Assembly (NCBI GenBank): GCA_916613615.1
Contig: OU744737.1
Location: 5,724,001 to 5,788,000 of the forward strand
From: Steromphala cineraria
Lineage: Eukaryota > Mollusca > Gastropoda > Trochida > Trochidae
Length of the DNA: 64,000 bases
Direction: 5' to 3'
Shown here: positions 24,919 to 37,103 of the stretch, in pieces
Layout of the letters: every line of letters starts with the position of its first letter
Numbering within the stretch: the first letter of the stretch is position 1
The notes under the pieces: model-generated
What the model was told of the DNA's origin: nothing
The model's input: only the letters and a program-made list of their open reading frames with translations
Databases searched by the model: none
Position numbers and translations under genes: made by a program

Positions 24919-25459
24919 ATACCGTATTTTCTCGAATAGATGCCCCCGGCGTGTATTTTTTCAGACCCCTTTTACCCCCGGCGTGTATTTTTTCAGACCC
25001 CCTTTACCCCCGGCGTGTATTCGAGACCCGGCGTCTATTCGAGGTCGGCGTCTATTTATTTTATAGTAGAAAACAAATGTGTATAGATGGTGTAAAGAGA
25101 GAATACTTTGTTTCAATTCAACTACGGGATCATTAATTAATCAACTTATCACCCGGCGTTTATTCGAGGACCGGCGTGTATTTACTTAAAACAGCCTTAC
25201 CCCCGGCCTCTATTCGAGACCTGGCGTCTATTCGAGGTCGGCGTCTTTTTATTTTATAGTAGGAAACAAATATGTATAGGTGGTGTAAAGAGAGAAAACT
25301 TTGTTTCAATTCAACTACGGGATCATTAATTAATCAACTTATAGCCCGGCGTTTATTCGAGCACCAGCGTCTATTCGAGACCCGGCGTGTATTTACCTAA
25401 AACAGTCATACCCCCGGCCTCTATTCGAGACCCGGCGTCTATTCGAGGAAATACTGTAT
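24919..25459. repeat. CGAATAGACGCCGG repeat, copy 2 (longest)
   Basis: Starts TACCGTATTTTCTCGAATAG and ends TTCGAGGAAATACTGTA, an imperfect terminal inverted pair. The interior carries many forms of CGGCGT(C/G)TATTCGAG and a duplicated block (GGTGTAAAGAGAGAA, CAACTACGGGATCATTAATT) of about 185 bp. Related to 2680-2955 and 26658-26892. Confidence 0.8.
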
Positions 25460-26092
25460 CTTGTCTTTATTCCGCCGGTTGAAGTCAATATTTTATTCCT
25501 AGATTTCCCCTAAATGCGAAGAAAATGTGCTAAAATTTTATTACTTGAGCAGAATGATATATGTTCAGCAAACAGCGCCATTACAAACTTACAAACAAAT
25601 ATGGTTGAACTTATAATCATCACGAAACTGTGATCCCGATGATGAAGTTAAATGTAGGCTATAAATGCGCGCTTCATTGTAGATACATTTTTCACTATCG
25701 GCCTGTGGCATAAAACTGATAAATACAAATTCGTTTGCATGTTTGATGAATATATAAGGAAATAACTTATGTTTATGCTTTTTATTACTGATCGTGATTG
25801 AAATCTTTTATGTGATGTTATAATAAAGGTACTTTGAAATTTTGATGAACGTACATAACAGTAGCCAATCAAAACCGCGGAAAATAGATTTTCAAAAACT
25901 GATTAACTATATCATGCATTGTTTAAAATATTTCTTACTGACGATCAATACTTTGATAGGTGAACTAAAGCTTTATAGATTCAATCCTAAGAAACTCTTT
26001 ATCAATCAATTTTAACCGCTGTTGATATAGATCAATATTCGATTAATTTATTAACATTATTTTTCACTATGTCACAATTTTCGATGAAATGT
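25460..26092. other. No gene seen
   Basis: AT-rich, with no domain-bearing ORF. Confidence 0.3.
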
Positions 26093-26288
26093 AATTCAGT
26101 CTGATTAAAATCAACTGTGATTCGAGGGAAAAAGTGTAAAAATATTATCTCTAGCGGGGTTCGAACCTCACCCAGCCCTGCTTTCCTCTCATTCACGAGA
26201 GGATATCCCGAATGGTTCGAGCCCCGATAGAGACAATATTTTTGATATTTTATTCCTCGGAGCACGGTCGATTTTAATCAGACTGAAT
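26093..26288. repeat. Foldback element (196 bp) with tRNA-like words at the centre
   Basis: Outer arms ATTCAGTCTGATTAAAATCA and TGATTTTAATC-type complement (GATTTTAATCAGACTGAAT) enclose GCGGGGTTCGAACCTC and GGTTCGAGCCCCG, themselves complementary. The GGTTCGA words resemble a tRNA T-loop/B box, but the palindromic arrangement and absence of an acceptor stem argue against a tRNA gene. Confidence 0.7.
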
Positions 26289-26657
26289 GTAATTTGGTTG
26301 AATATTTCAATTTGAATGAAAGTTAAGTTATCTAGCGTTTAAACTACTTTTAATATTTGACATTTTGTTGCATTGTAATATAAAGGAAACAAGAATCATA
26401 TGATCTGACCTATTTCGATTTACTTAATTATCTGTGTCTCTCAAACCAACTGAATAAAGATTTGTCGATCTATTCTGAATTTGTTTAGTTTTTTTCATAT
26501 AGCTAGATAAATTTATCAGATAGTTAACAATGTTACAATGTTACATTTGGGATCACACTATCTTGAATAGTACAGATTCTTGTACTTGCGGGATTCGGTC
26601 CCCCACCCTCAGAGTCGGGCAACATCGACAGCAATGACCATACCAACAGGCAACAGC
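26289..26657. other. No gene seen
   Basis: AT-rich; nothing recognised. Confidence 0.3.
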
Positions 26658-26892
26658 TACCGTATTTCCTCGAATAGACGACCGGTCTCGAATAGAGGCC
26701 GGGGGTATGGGTGTTTTAGGTAAATACACGCCGGGTTTAGAATAGACGCCGGGTCTAGAATAAACGCCGGGCGATAAGTTAATTAATTAATGCTCCCGTG
26801 GTTGAATTGAAATAAAGTATTCTCCCTTTACAATAAATAGACGCCGGCCTCGAATAGACGCCGGGATAAAGGGGGTCGGAAAAAATACGGTA
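26658..26892. repeat. CGAATAGACGCCGG repeat, copy 3
   Basis: Starts TACCGTATTTCCTCGAATAG and ends AAAAATACGGTA, giving a clear short terminal inverted repeat TACCGTATTT. The interior has alternating GAATAGACGCCGGG words. This copy best defines both ends of the family. Confidence 0.8.
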
Positions 26893-28159
26893 ACCAACTC
26901 GCCCGTCTAGCGATAGTTTTACACAGGAATTAATCAGTTCTAAGTGCTTATGTAATACAGAGAATCCACTTGGTGATGACGAAGAATGCCAACTATTTAT
27001 TTCGACATTTTCCACAGTTTGCGCATACCATCGATAACGAGGCGAAGTGAGGAAGTGACAGAACGTCTCAACTCTGTATAACGAAATCAAATGAACCCCT
27101 GCCCTCAGCATCTCCTGCCAAACGGAGACGGTGTTTCAGTGATATGTTTGCATACAAATACTACCGATGGCGAAGGTAAGTTTTAAGGTAGATGATGCGT
27201 GGATTGGTAGGTATTTTGTGTTCAAGTACATGTAGTTTAATGCTTTTGACGACAACCCGTAATCGATCGATCGCAAACAGGCTTTTACTAGACTTCGACG
27301 AAATGTCAATGTGGGTCGATAGGGTGCTTCCCCGTTATAAAGCGCATGTTGGGCCGAGATTGGATTTGGGCACATTTTATTACCTTCACCATCGCCTTTA
27401 TCGCATTATTGGTTTAAAAGATACCATGTCTAAATGGATAATGAGGAATGTGATTCCCTATTAAAGTTATTAGGTGCATTATCTGGAACATTAGAATTGT
27501 TTTGAATACATTTTTATATAACATATTTCATATTTTATTTTTTTTCAAGTGAGTGTTCCTTTCAGTTTTTTTTTAAATGATGAGAATGAAATTGATTTCC
27601 CACTTACTATCATTAGAAAGATTTTAAAAAAGAGCTCATGGGAAAAAAATAGTTTTAGTTTGATATTGTCACAATTTCTTCTTTAGTTTCCTCTTTTACA
27701 AAATGTTCGTAATTTTAAAGGGGAACTAGTACTTCGAGGCTTTCACACCTAATTGACCAGCAGTTACGTAATGCCATAGCCGAGGAAAGAGGTCACGTGA
27801 CACGGACTGGGCGCCGGCTAAACGGCCAGTACAGTATTGAATAAGTTGGTTTAAAGATATATATGCATGTTAAGGTGATCGGAAAAAAAGTAACAGGAAA
27901 AAATGTAATGTTAATCATACATGAAATAGGATACGCAAATAATCAATAGGCTTATTCAAAGGTGTGTCCTTCAGAAAACCAAGATAATTTGCGGATAATA
28001 ACTTCATATCGATGAACACAATCCGTACATAGGTAACAATTTGAAAAATAGTTTTTAAAGAGATCACACATTTTAGAATAATAATCGGTCTTGAATAACT
28101 TCAACAAAATATACTTGTTTTGAACTGGCAGAATCCTCTTCACCCGTTCAATTGTGTAG
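26893..28159. other. No gene seen
   Basis: Overlapping short frames at 26779-27464 on both strands have no recognisable domain. A one-ended AAAGGGGAACTAGTACTTCG at 27718 may be another MITE end. Confidence 0.3.
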
Positions 28160-28489
28160 TTTTTTTTTTAGATAACAGAATAAATAGCTATTATCCTACG
28201 GCAATGTTCTAATATTCTGGCTGCAGCCTCAGATAAAAAAATAAATGGTTTAAACGTATTTATTCCATGAAAAGATACATGAACTGGATTGGTCAACAAG
28301 CTCGTGTGAGCTTATGTGAAGACCGCTCCAACAACAAAATATATGAACATGATCATGACAAGAGCGACATATAGTAAACATTGTGTCTAAGAATTATAAT
28401 ACAGGTAGTAAAACTGAAAATAAGTTCATTATAGATTGGAGATGATGGCTGAATACATTTTTGATATCCGCAGTCAGTATCATACGTGT

Positions 28490-31400
28490 TCAGTCAAAAC
28501 GTTTAGTTTCGATTATAAATAGATGTACTGATTTTAGAATTTCAGATTGGGTAACAGTGTTCAAAGATGGGTGGCCATATAAAATTGTTTCTAATGAAAA
28601 GCCATTTGTATAATAGAATTTGTTGGATCTAACTGAGTCGAATCTTGAACAGACGAAAAAGTAATGAAGTGCGTCCTCAGTGGCATGGCCGCAAGAGCAA
28701 TCTGCTTTGTCAGATATGTGTCTGTTAAATTTATCAGCATTGAGATCGCTACACCCCAATCGTAGACGACAGTGAAGGATTTGACAACGCCTTGAGCCTA
28801 AATTTAGATCAAAGTGAATATTCTTATTTCTTGAAATTAATGCAGTTTTGAAAGCATTGACGTCAGTAAGGGATTTAACATGTTCGGGTCAAGCATTCCA
28901 GAGAATTACAGAGTCTGGTAAGAATGAGTTTTTATATAAAACCGTACGGCATTGTATATTTTGCAAATGTGATGCATTTCTTAATGGGTAACTGCTAGCT
29001 TGAGAGACAGAAGGGGGGATGAGTTCGTTTAAATAAACGGGTAACCTGTTATTATACATTTTAAAGAAAGTAACTAGTTTTGCGATTCTTCTTCTTTCGG
29101 AAAGCGAGACAGTAGAGGTTTCGTTGTAGAGTTTAGTATGACTGGTGCCGCGGACCGCCCCGCATATCGTCCGCAAAGCGTCTAATTGCAGTTTTTCTAA
29201 AATATTTGCCTGCATTTTTGAGCAATTGTCATATATATGGCTGCAATAGTCGAATATTGGAAGAATAAATGACGTATACATACGATGTAAGGTGTTTCTA
29301 GTTAACCTATATTTAAAACTTCTTAAACAGTTGATCATAGGGCTTACCTTTTTAACGATATCGTCTATATGGTTATCCCATGAGCAGTTATTTTGAAGAG
29401 TTATACCTAAATGTTTATGACTTGAGGTTTCCTCTATTCCAACGTCATTAAGGAACAAGCCTGGATGTGGATTTGGATTAGATTTTCTGCTAAATAAAAT
29501 TGATTTCGTTTTGGTAGAGTTAAAATCAACTTTCCATGTTTTTGCCCAGTTTGCTATTTTTATCAAGTCGTCATTAAGACAAAATGCTGCTGCGTCAGGA
29601 TCATCAATTATTACATAGATGGAAGTATCATCGGCAAATAATCTTATGTTGCTATCGATGCCTTCAACAATATCATTTATGTAAACCAAAAACAAAAGTG
29701 GTCCTAAAACAGAGCCCTGCGGGACGCCCGCCATTACTGACTTGACATTCGAGCTATAGCCATTTATAACTACACGCTGGGATCTACTTTCTAAGTAACT
29801 TTTAAACCATTGTAATAATGGGCCATTAATTCCGCAAGAATCTAATTTATGCAAGAGACCTTTGTGCCACACTCGATCAAAGGCTTTGCTGATATCGCAG
29901 AATACAGCACGTATTTCCTTACCTTCGTCCATTGCCTTCGCAATGAAATTATATAAATAAGTCAATTGATTAACACAAGAATCACCAGGTATAAACCCAG
30001 ATTGTAAGTTGGATAAGATATCTTTATCTCTCAGATAATTAAAAACATGTTTAAAGATACATCGCTCAAATATTTTAGCTACGCAGCTTGTAAGAGCAAC
30101 TGGTCGGTAGTTTGAACAGTCATTGACACTACCCTTTTTATGAATTGGTATAACGCTTGCCTCTTTCCACGAGGCCGGAAATGTCATTTTTTGAAGTGAA
30201 ATATTAAACAGTCGTGTTAAAATGGGGGAAATACTGCGTGCAATTAGTTTTAGAATTCTATTACCAATTCCATCTGGACCGGAAGCTTTTGTAGTGTTAA
30301 CACACATTAAGACGTCGTATACTTCGCTGTTATCAAGGCTTATTTCAGATAGATTGTTAACTGATTTTTGATTGATATGAGGGGGTTGTGACTCGGGATT
30401 TTCTACTTGCGATTGCCTAGTGAAATAATCATTTAAAGTTTCAGTTATATCTTGTAAGTCGTCACTGACTACATTATTTTCGATTAAAGGAGGAAACATA
30501 GAAGTAATTTTATTTCTCTTCATGTAGTTATTAACTAATTTCCACCAATTTTTGTCAGAAGAAGATTGATTAATCATTACGTCCAGTTTATTCGCGTATT
30601 CTCGTTTTGCCGATCTGACTGCTGAGATAACTTTATTTCTACTTTTTCGAAATCGAGTCCAACTGATATCTGAATTTTTCAACTTAGCTGGTCTATGATG
30701 TCTATAACGTGTGCGTATCAGTGATCGAATTTGGTTGTTCATCCAGAGTGGGTCTGATGGTCGAATAGTAACAGTTTTGTTCGGAATATTCTTGTTGCAC
30801 GCATTCTTTATTGTGGTCGTTAACTTATTTGCAATATCATCCACGTTCTCGTTAGAAAACATAACTTTAGTATCAATGTTATCGATATCCAAAATTAAAC
30901 CATTAATGTCCATTTGTTGATAATCATAAATTTTACGTTTAAAGGTATTAGACTTTGGTCTATTGAATTTGATATTAACATAGGTCGGACAATGGTCACT
31001 GCAAATAGGATCTAACACCCCGCTATCGCGTACATTGTGAGTAGAGGATACACATATTAGATCAATTAGAGTACTTGATTGCGGGGTGATTCGAATCGGT
31101 TTATCTATTATTTGAGTAAGTCCATGAAAAGATTCTAGCAGTTCAATTTTACGCTTTCTTTCATATGAAACATCTTCATTAAAATCACCGGAAACAACAG
31201 TGAATAAGTTAAGATCGACAGCGTTTCCAATCGACTGATCAATTAAATCCCAATAGGCAACACTACGGTCAGCTCTATAGAAAGTACCTATCAGGTAGGT
31301 ACGATATTTACATCTAACTCGAACCCACACAGCTTCGAGTCCAGCTATGTCCAATTGAGGCATATTCTCGGCAAGCAAATTGTCTTTAATATAAATAGCT

Positions 31401-31795
31401 ACTCCGCCCCCGCGGCTACCGCGATCTTTGCGAAATGGAGGTTGAAATCCTGGTATTAGAATGTCATTGTTTGAGATGTGTGAATGCAACCACGTTTCTG
31501 AAATACAGATTATATCATATGAGTTAAATTCAGCTTCTAAGACGTCAAGTTTTTCTCTTAGGCTGCAAACATTTAGATGTACTAACTTTAACGTATTTAC
31601 TACTGGGCCAGGGTTGGGATGTATATCTCCACAACATAGTATCAGAAATGATGCAATGATGCTGACAGACAGGTTATAAATACAAAGATGTCGGAAAAGT
31701 AAAATGTAAAATTTTAGCTTACAAGATGCGAGGGAATGAAGCCTGACTGCAAATATCCCCACTGCCAGTCTGTACTGACTTATATCAACCGGCAT
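28490..31795 (-). pseudogene. LINE ORF2: endonuclease/reverse transcriptase, interrupted by one stop
   Basis: The frame spans 1,101 codons with one internal TGA at 28889-28891 (after residue 968), beyond which the same frame continues with family-like sequence to 28490. The apurinic-like endonuclease covers roughly residues 69-280, with ISETW (Glu100), SGDFN (Asp204) and SDH (266-268). The reverse transcriptase covers roughly 500-790, with FCDISKAFDRVWHKG (Asp634), AGVPQGSVLGPLL and the catalytic FADDT (720-724). The distal part has CSCGHATEDALHYFFVC, a putative zinc-binding end. Residues 56-64 read GDIHPNPGP, a 2A-like motif. Family proteins nick target DNA and prime cDNA synthesis at the nick. 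All catalytic motifs are upstream of the stop, so a product lacking only the C-terminal cluster could still be made. Confidence 0.9.
31604..31630 (-). other. 2A-like motif GDIHPNPGP at the ORF2 N terminus
   Basis: Codons 56-64 of ORF2 read GDIHPNPGP after a hydrophobic run (IIASFLILCC). The 2A consensus is D(V/I)ExNPGP, where the ribosome skips the final Gly-Pro bond. Here the Glu position is His. APE-type LINEs are known to carry 2A-like sequences just before the endonuclease. Whether this variant still promotes skipping cannot be told from sequence. Confidence 0.6.
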
Positions 31796-33449
31796 CTATA
31801 TCCTCGAATATTACAATATATGCAGTGGGTAAATGTATATCACAACCATCATAGAGGAATTGTATATCATCAGAACCAAACAATGCAATAAGCATAAAAT
31901 ATGGTATGGAAACAAACAAAAATAAGGCATATATGTCTACCTTAGTACGCATTTGAGTATAGGAAAAATGCGATTCTTCACCAGAACATACCCGTAGGAA
32001 AATGTATTTACAAATTTGAAGAAAAGAGAAAAAATATATAAGAAAGAAAACTAAAGAAATCCATGACATCATTTCGATGAGATGGTGGGTGGGAAAATGC
32101 TATGGTGGAAGTGCAAATTTTGTGATAATCATTTTGTAGAAAATTTTGATTTTTGAGTGCGATTGCAATAAAGAAAATATTTTAAAGAAACAAACAGAAA
32201 AAAACCCCAGAAGGAAACCAAAAACAAAAGAAAACGAATGAAATAAGCAGCCCAAAAAGTTGGAATGAAAAATTAACGATTCAAAAAAATAATTTTTGTG
32301 TATTAGCAGCCAGAACTTTACACTAAAAAGATAAAAAAAATAAAAATGTAAGTGTGAAGAGAGAAGACAAATCGACTCGAAGTGTGAACACAACACACTA
32401 CTCACTAGATACATGCTTAGAGCGTTACATGACAAGTGCGTGTAGCACGGTATATGGGGTCACGTGATCGTAGCCTCATGGCTTGTGGATACCTGTCGAT
32501 ATTAGGAAGACAAATTTAACAAAATGGATATAAACAAAACTCAAACAATCATATAAAGTATAAAGTCGCCTACAGTGATAAATGTGATGACAGAAGAAAT
32601 CGTCAGGTGAGTTATAGCCTTGGCTTATATTGCCTTTAAATGTACTTAGTAAATCCGCTGATTGACACACTCGCTGGTAATAATAAGTAGTGAATTGAAC
32701 TTATAATGTCACTTGAACGCTTAATGACAACACAGCAGAGAACGGTAGGAGAGTAATCATACTTTGAAATCCAAAATTTAACAAAAAAAAAAAAACAAAA
32801 CAAAAAAATTAAAAAAAAAAATTAAAAAATAAAAACCCAAAAAGCAACCCCCCCCCCCTCAAAATTAAAACTTGATTATTCAAAACATGTAATATAAGAA
32901 ACTAGAAGTTTTTGTTGATCGTCCATTAACATCGTATGATCAAATATAGTAGTCAAATGTTCACTTGCAGTACACAAATGACATATATAACCATTTTTTA
33001 TGTTTCTGTTTTGAACAATCATGAATCGTCGCAGATCGAATTCTTATGCTAATATTCAAATAAAATGATATGGATTATAAGGGATATTTTGCCTTAGCGA
33101 TTTGTGGAGCTGTGAATATTGGCATGCCTGTTACAAGGTCTAAATCAAAATTCACAAGATACAAACCACATATTTATTTACCATTTACGATAAATGTTAC
33201 AATTTACTCACCGTTTCTATTCCACTCATGACAATGTATCCGTAAAGCTGTTTTCAATAACATAATTCCGATATTTTACAAAAACGCAGTCAGCGTTAAT
33301 ATCTATTTAACGATTATGTAACAGCAGAATATCCGGTAATTGAAAATATTATTTTGTTGGTATATAGACGATTTATCAAGTCTGTGACTTTGAGATCAAA
33401 GTACATGTACATGTTTAGCATTCGTTGCCTGTAATATCTCACACAAGTG
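31796..33449. other. ORF1-ORF2 interval of the LINE
   Basis: No domain-bearing frame. The minus-strand frames at 31785-32072 and 32100-32435 are phenylalanine- and leucine-rich because the strand is T-rich, and are not credible proteins. An A-rich tract at 32778-32836 followed by a C run at 32849-32857 may mark a retroposed insertion on the plus strand. Confidence 0.4.
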
Positions 33450-34380
33450 TTAGTTTTGAGAAGGTGTCTGTGCATCCTGAGACAGGTTTATTTTCATTAT
33501 AAGTCTAGTGCTCTCGACCACTTCTTCAAAGTGGGTAGGATTGGCAACTTTGGTGACTGATCCATCTTTAAGCTTGATAAGTATCACCCCCTGAGTGACC
33601 CATGAAGATTCAGCCTTCTTCTCGGACACCAGAGCTCGGGCTTTACTAGCTAGCACTGCCCGTGTCCTGGTCAGGTCCTCGTTAACGTAGATCCGTGGCG
33701 CGTTCGGGCGACGTAGGTCTTTCAGTTTAGATCTCAGTTTCAGAAACAGACGTTTCGTGGCGTTATACGATGATGATGGTACGAGGAGGCTTCTGAGGCG
33801 TAGTTGGGCGTTTTGGCATCCTGTGGCTGATATCAATATCAGCCGGAGTGATGTTGATTCCAATAGCCTTGGCTAGATCCACCACTTTATCGTCGGTGTC
33901 CTCGCCATCTTCTTCTAAGATCCCAGAGATTCTGACGTTATTACGTCGAGAGTACTGATCCGTTCTGTCCAGGCGATAAGTTAGTTCCCTGATTTCTTCA
34001 TCCTTTTCGTTAAGTTTTTCTGTAAGATTTGATACTGAAAGTTCAAGTTGTTCATTTTGTTCCGTTAGTTGTTTATTTTGTTCCGTTAATTTAGCCATCT
34101 CTTCCCTGAACATTGGCCTTATTTGTTCAGAAACCGTTGAACAGAGCACTGTTAGAACTTTCTTGTTTTGAAATAACATGAGTAATTTATCAAGAAACTC
34201 ATCCGTACCTGGCATAACGTCAGTGTTAAGGCCTGTTTCATCTTGTTCAATCCTTTCCTCTGTTATTGAGTGTTCATTATTCGACGCCATGTTGCAGTGC
34301 CTCTTGGAATCAGCCTCTAAGTCCGATTCGGGGGACGAAACAACTTGACGGTTACGTTTAACTGTGGGCGTATTTTCCAT
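33450..34380 (-). pseudogene. LINE ORF1: L1-like RNA-binding protein, frameshifted
   Basis: From the ATG at 34378-34380 the frame runs about 205 codons to a stop at 33763. It shows a polar N terminus, a heptad-like coiled coil (EEMAKLTEQNKQL, ELSVSNLTEKL) and DQYSRRNNVRISGI, the hallmark start of the L1 ORF1 RRM-like domain. The domain then continues in another frame from about 33785 (NATKRLFLKLRSK, NEDLTRTRAVLASKARAL) to 33450. The break lies at an ATC triplet run (PPRTIII), so a small deletion there is likely. In related elements ORF1p trimerises through the coiled coil and coats LINE RNA. Confidence 0.82.
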
Positions 34381-34480
34381 AAGAAAACGTAGTATTTTTT
34401 TCTTTACCAGAAACAAGTTTTCAAAACGTGGTAAAGCACTGAACTCTGGGAAAGATGGAGTGTAAGAGGAGTGCGTTAGC

Positions 34481-34980
34481 AATATCGCTACACAATGTTC
34501 TATATCGTCATTTATCAGAAAAAGTAACAGCCATCAGTTTACAAATTTCAATCACTTCCTCAAGAAACACATTAAAGCTTACATTGATATTGTTGTTGGT
34601 TGTAGAAATGTGCTGGTTTCCACCATAGCATATAAAATTCACTAGGACTCAGCGGAGCTCGTGAGACCACGTCTTGCCAAAAAATAAATCAAAGTTAAGT
34701 CAAGAGAGTCTATTACTCTTGTTGATAAATTGGTGTAATAGTTAAATGTTACTGTTTTCCAAGATAGTCAGATAGATAGTTGCCGAATAAAATCATCCAT
34801 ATGTCAAATCAAACTTCAATACTAGGCATACCCAGCAACATCTGCAAACTTATTACGTACCATAAATTAAAACATTCACTCATATAATTATCTTCGTGAG
34901 TTTATCATGAGGTAATGGACAAATTTTTAGAGTTCAATATCACATGCCAAGTCGATGAAAAATGTCCGTTGAGAATAAAA
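34481..34980. other. No gene seen
   Basis: Includes the sequence upstream of LINE ORF1, possibly its 5' UTR. No feature can be delimited. Confidence 0.3.
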
Positions 34981-35664
34981 GGTTGATTATAAGATTATAG
35001 GTAAAAAAGTACCAGAAAAAAAAGTCCTCAGGAAAAAGTCCTTTTATCGTAAAAACAGATTACATTGATCTTGACATCAAAGTTTTTGTGAAGAATGCAT
35101 CTTTGAGTATTAATAATTGAAAACTATGTTTGTTTTAACTGAGTTGTAAAGAAAGTATGAAGTGTTTATGTATAATGACTTTAAATACATGGATTAAATT
35201 ATTAAATTTAACCAAGAAGGATCTTACGATAACTAATTAAGGATTAAAATTGAGAGCTTATAATTGTATTGAAGAACTCAACGACTTGAATGTGTGATTT
35301 TAGCTGACTGGATCTAAGCAGTTCTGCATTGTCATGTGAGTTTAGCTGAGTTAATCAAAGAAGGCTACTCTATTAGGAGATGCGAGATCTAACAAATGTT
35401 TGCGAAGGGTGGAACACCACCCAAGTGCCTGGCGAACCATCGATTGGTTCAAAAATGATGAATTTGTTGATGTTATGTTGAAATATTAATGTGATTCAGA
35501 TATGTCACAAATATCACGATATCATAAATGTATGTTGAATCATATACAAAGTACATGTAAATAAACTTAATCAAAATCTTTGGGTTTTACAAATAGGACT
35601 TTTTTCCTAGGCAAAATTAGGACTTTTTACCGGGACTTTTTTTTACCGAACACCGATTATAACC
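34981..35664. mobile_element. Candidate MITE with long imperfect inverted ends (684 bp)
   Basis: The left end reads GGTTGATTATAAGATTATAG then GTAAAAAAGTACC and AAAAAAAAGTCCT. The right end, inverted, reads GGTTATAATCGGTGTTCGGT then AAAAAAAAGTCCC and AAAAAGTCCT. The interior is AT-rich and non-coding. No second copy was seen in this window, so the call rests on the inverted ends alone. Confidence 0.55.
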
Positions 35665-37103
35665 TTTCATAAAGATTTTTATATGAATGTGCGTTGCTGT
35701 TGTTAAATCGAGTTAAGATTTAATCTGTGTCTAAATGTTTCAAATAGTTAAATTATTATCATCTTTCTTTAACAGTTATCATAAACAGTAATGTCTCCTC
35801 GGACTTCAGGCAGTGAAATAAACAGGATTATTTTTACTTGTTTAATTGTGAGGATAATAAAATACATCGCTGATATTTGTAATCACTGTACTCACACCCA
35901 ATACATTGATAAAATATACATCTCGTTAGTACCACCTTATCTATCTCTGTAATTTTCTTTTATGACGACCGGACACCTGTCATTTTATACGTTGTGTATC
36001 TATAGCAATGAAAGTGCGAAATGTCTAGTCGTATGACGTGAACAGTGACATAACTGTCCGGGCACTAACTAACTTGTCATCACAATAGGCGACAGATTGT
36101 CTGGCCTAGTGACCAACGAATTTGTACATAACAGTGACCGCCGACTATCTTGGTATCTTACTGCAGACCGAATGTCTAGACTAGTGACTAACGTCTTCGT
36201 ACATGGCAGTGACCGCCAATTGTCCTGGCACCTTTCTGCAGACAAAATGTTAACCAATGATATTGAATAATATAATCCGACCAATGAAAAGAAGAAAAAG
36301 AATGTAAATTTATTTCATAGGACTCCCCTTCATCACTATATGTTAAACCTTGATGGAGCATGTATGATGTTAACAAATGCATCGGATCTTATACATGGAT
36401 ACTTCTAGCAGGTATGTTTTTTTCTTGTTCATATATACGAGTTAAGGAAATACCCCCCCCCCCCCCTCATTCAATATTTCGTAAAAATATATGATAAGAT
36501 GAAAGAGAAGCAACCATACCTTTGTGTAGGTTTATTCGTAGAGGAAACGGGTTCGTAGATGGGATTTTTACAGGTTCGTAATGAAAAACAGTTTCGTATA
36601 GAGTGACAAATTGTGAAATAAGTTCATGTAAGCAATAAATTATCATTGTAAATGATAGTATACATATTCAAAGGAGAATAATTGTACATCCAATGTATTA
36701 ATACGATCGATGTAATGTCTTGTATAAATAAACTGAGTAGATACTTTGTAAATATTACATCAAAGTATATAATATATATTCACAATATTAAATGAAAATT
36801 TGAAGACCTCTACGAAGCTTTTTTCCCTGAAAAAATCGGTCTCTACGAAACCGCTGGTTCCCCATACCATGCTAGACTAGGTTGCTGCGCAGTTAAAATA
36901 GCGCAGAGTAGGCAGCGCGCTGATCGAGATTTACGACGCTCTCGGGGCCTCGATAATAAAACACTCGAAGTGAAAAATTGAAGTTGGAGACCCCCTTTAA
37001 GAAAGTAGTAGTTAGATTCCAAAACCCTGTCCCCCTTTCCTTACTGTGTTTATATGAAAAAGAAAGTGAATTAGCTAATCATGATCTGATTTACCGAATT
37101 TCC
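35665..37103. other. No gene seen; small tandem duplication
   Basis: A 75-bp unit is repeated at 36091 and 36166 (GTCTGGCCTAGTGAC, GTCTAGACTAGTGAC; CAGTGACCGCC in both), ending near 36250. A poly-C run lies near 36452-36466. The words GGAAACGGGTTCGTAGA (36541) and CTCTACGAAACCGCTGGTTCC (36841) are partly complementary and may bound another relic. No gene recognised. Confidence 0.4.

Larger units (their letters stand above)
28160..34480 (-). mobile_element. LINE (non-LTR retrotransposon), nearly full length, minus strand
   Basis: It carries an L1-like ORF1 (34380 to 33450) and an ORF2 with endonuclease and reverse transcriptase (31795 to 28490). The probable 3' end is an A9 tract on the minus strand at 28161-28169, after a 320-base 3' UTR. 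ORF2 motif order and a CxC...HxxxxxC-type cluster near its C terminus place it in the CR1/L2/Jockey group; the exact clade needs a tree. ORF1 and ORF2 are separated by an unusually long 1.65 kb (31796-33449) with a short A-rich, C-rich stretch at 32778-32858, which may hold a later insertion. Both ORFs are damaged, so this copy is not autonomous. Precise 5' and 3' limits are estimates. Confidence 0.85.

Noticed and set aside
26157..26227. tRNA T-loop words GGTTCGAACC and GGTTCGAGCC
   Set aside because: They are the two arms of a palindromic element and pair with each other instead of forming a tRNA.
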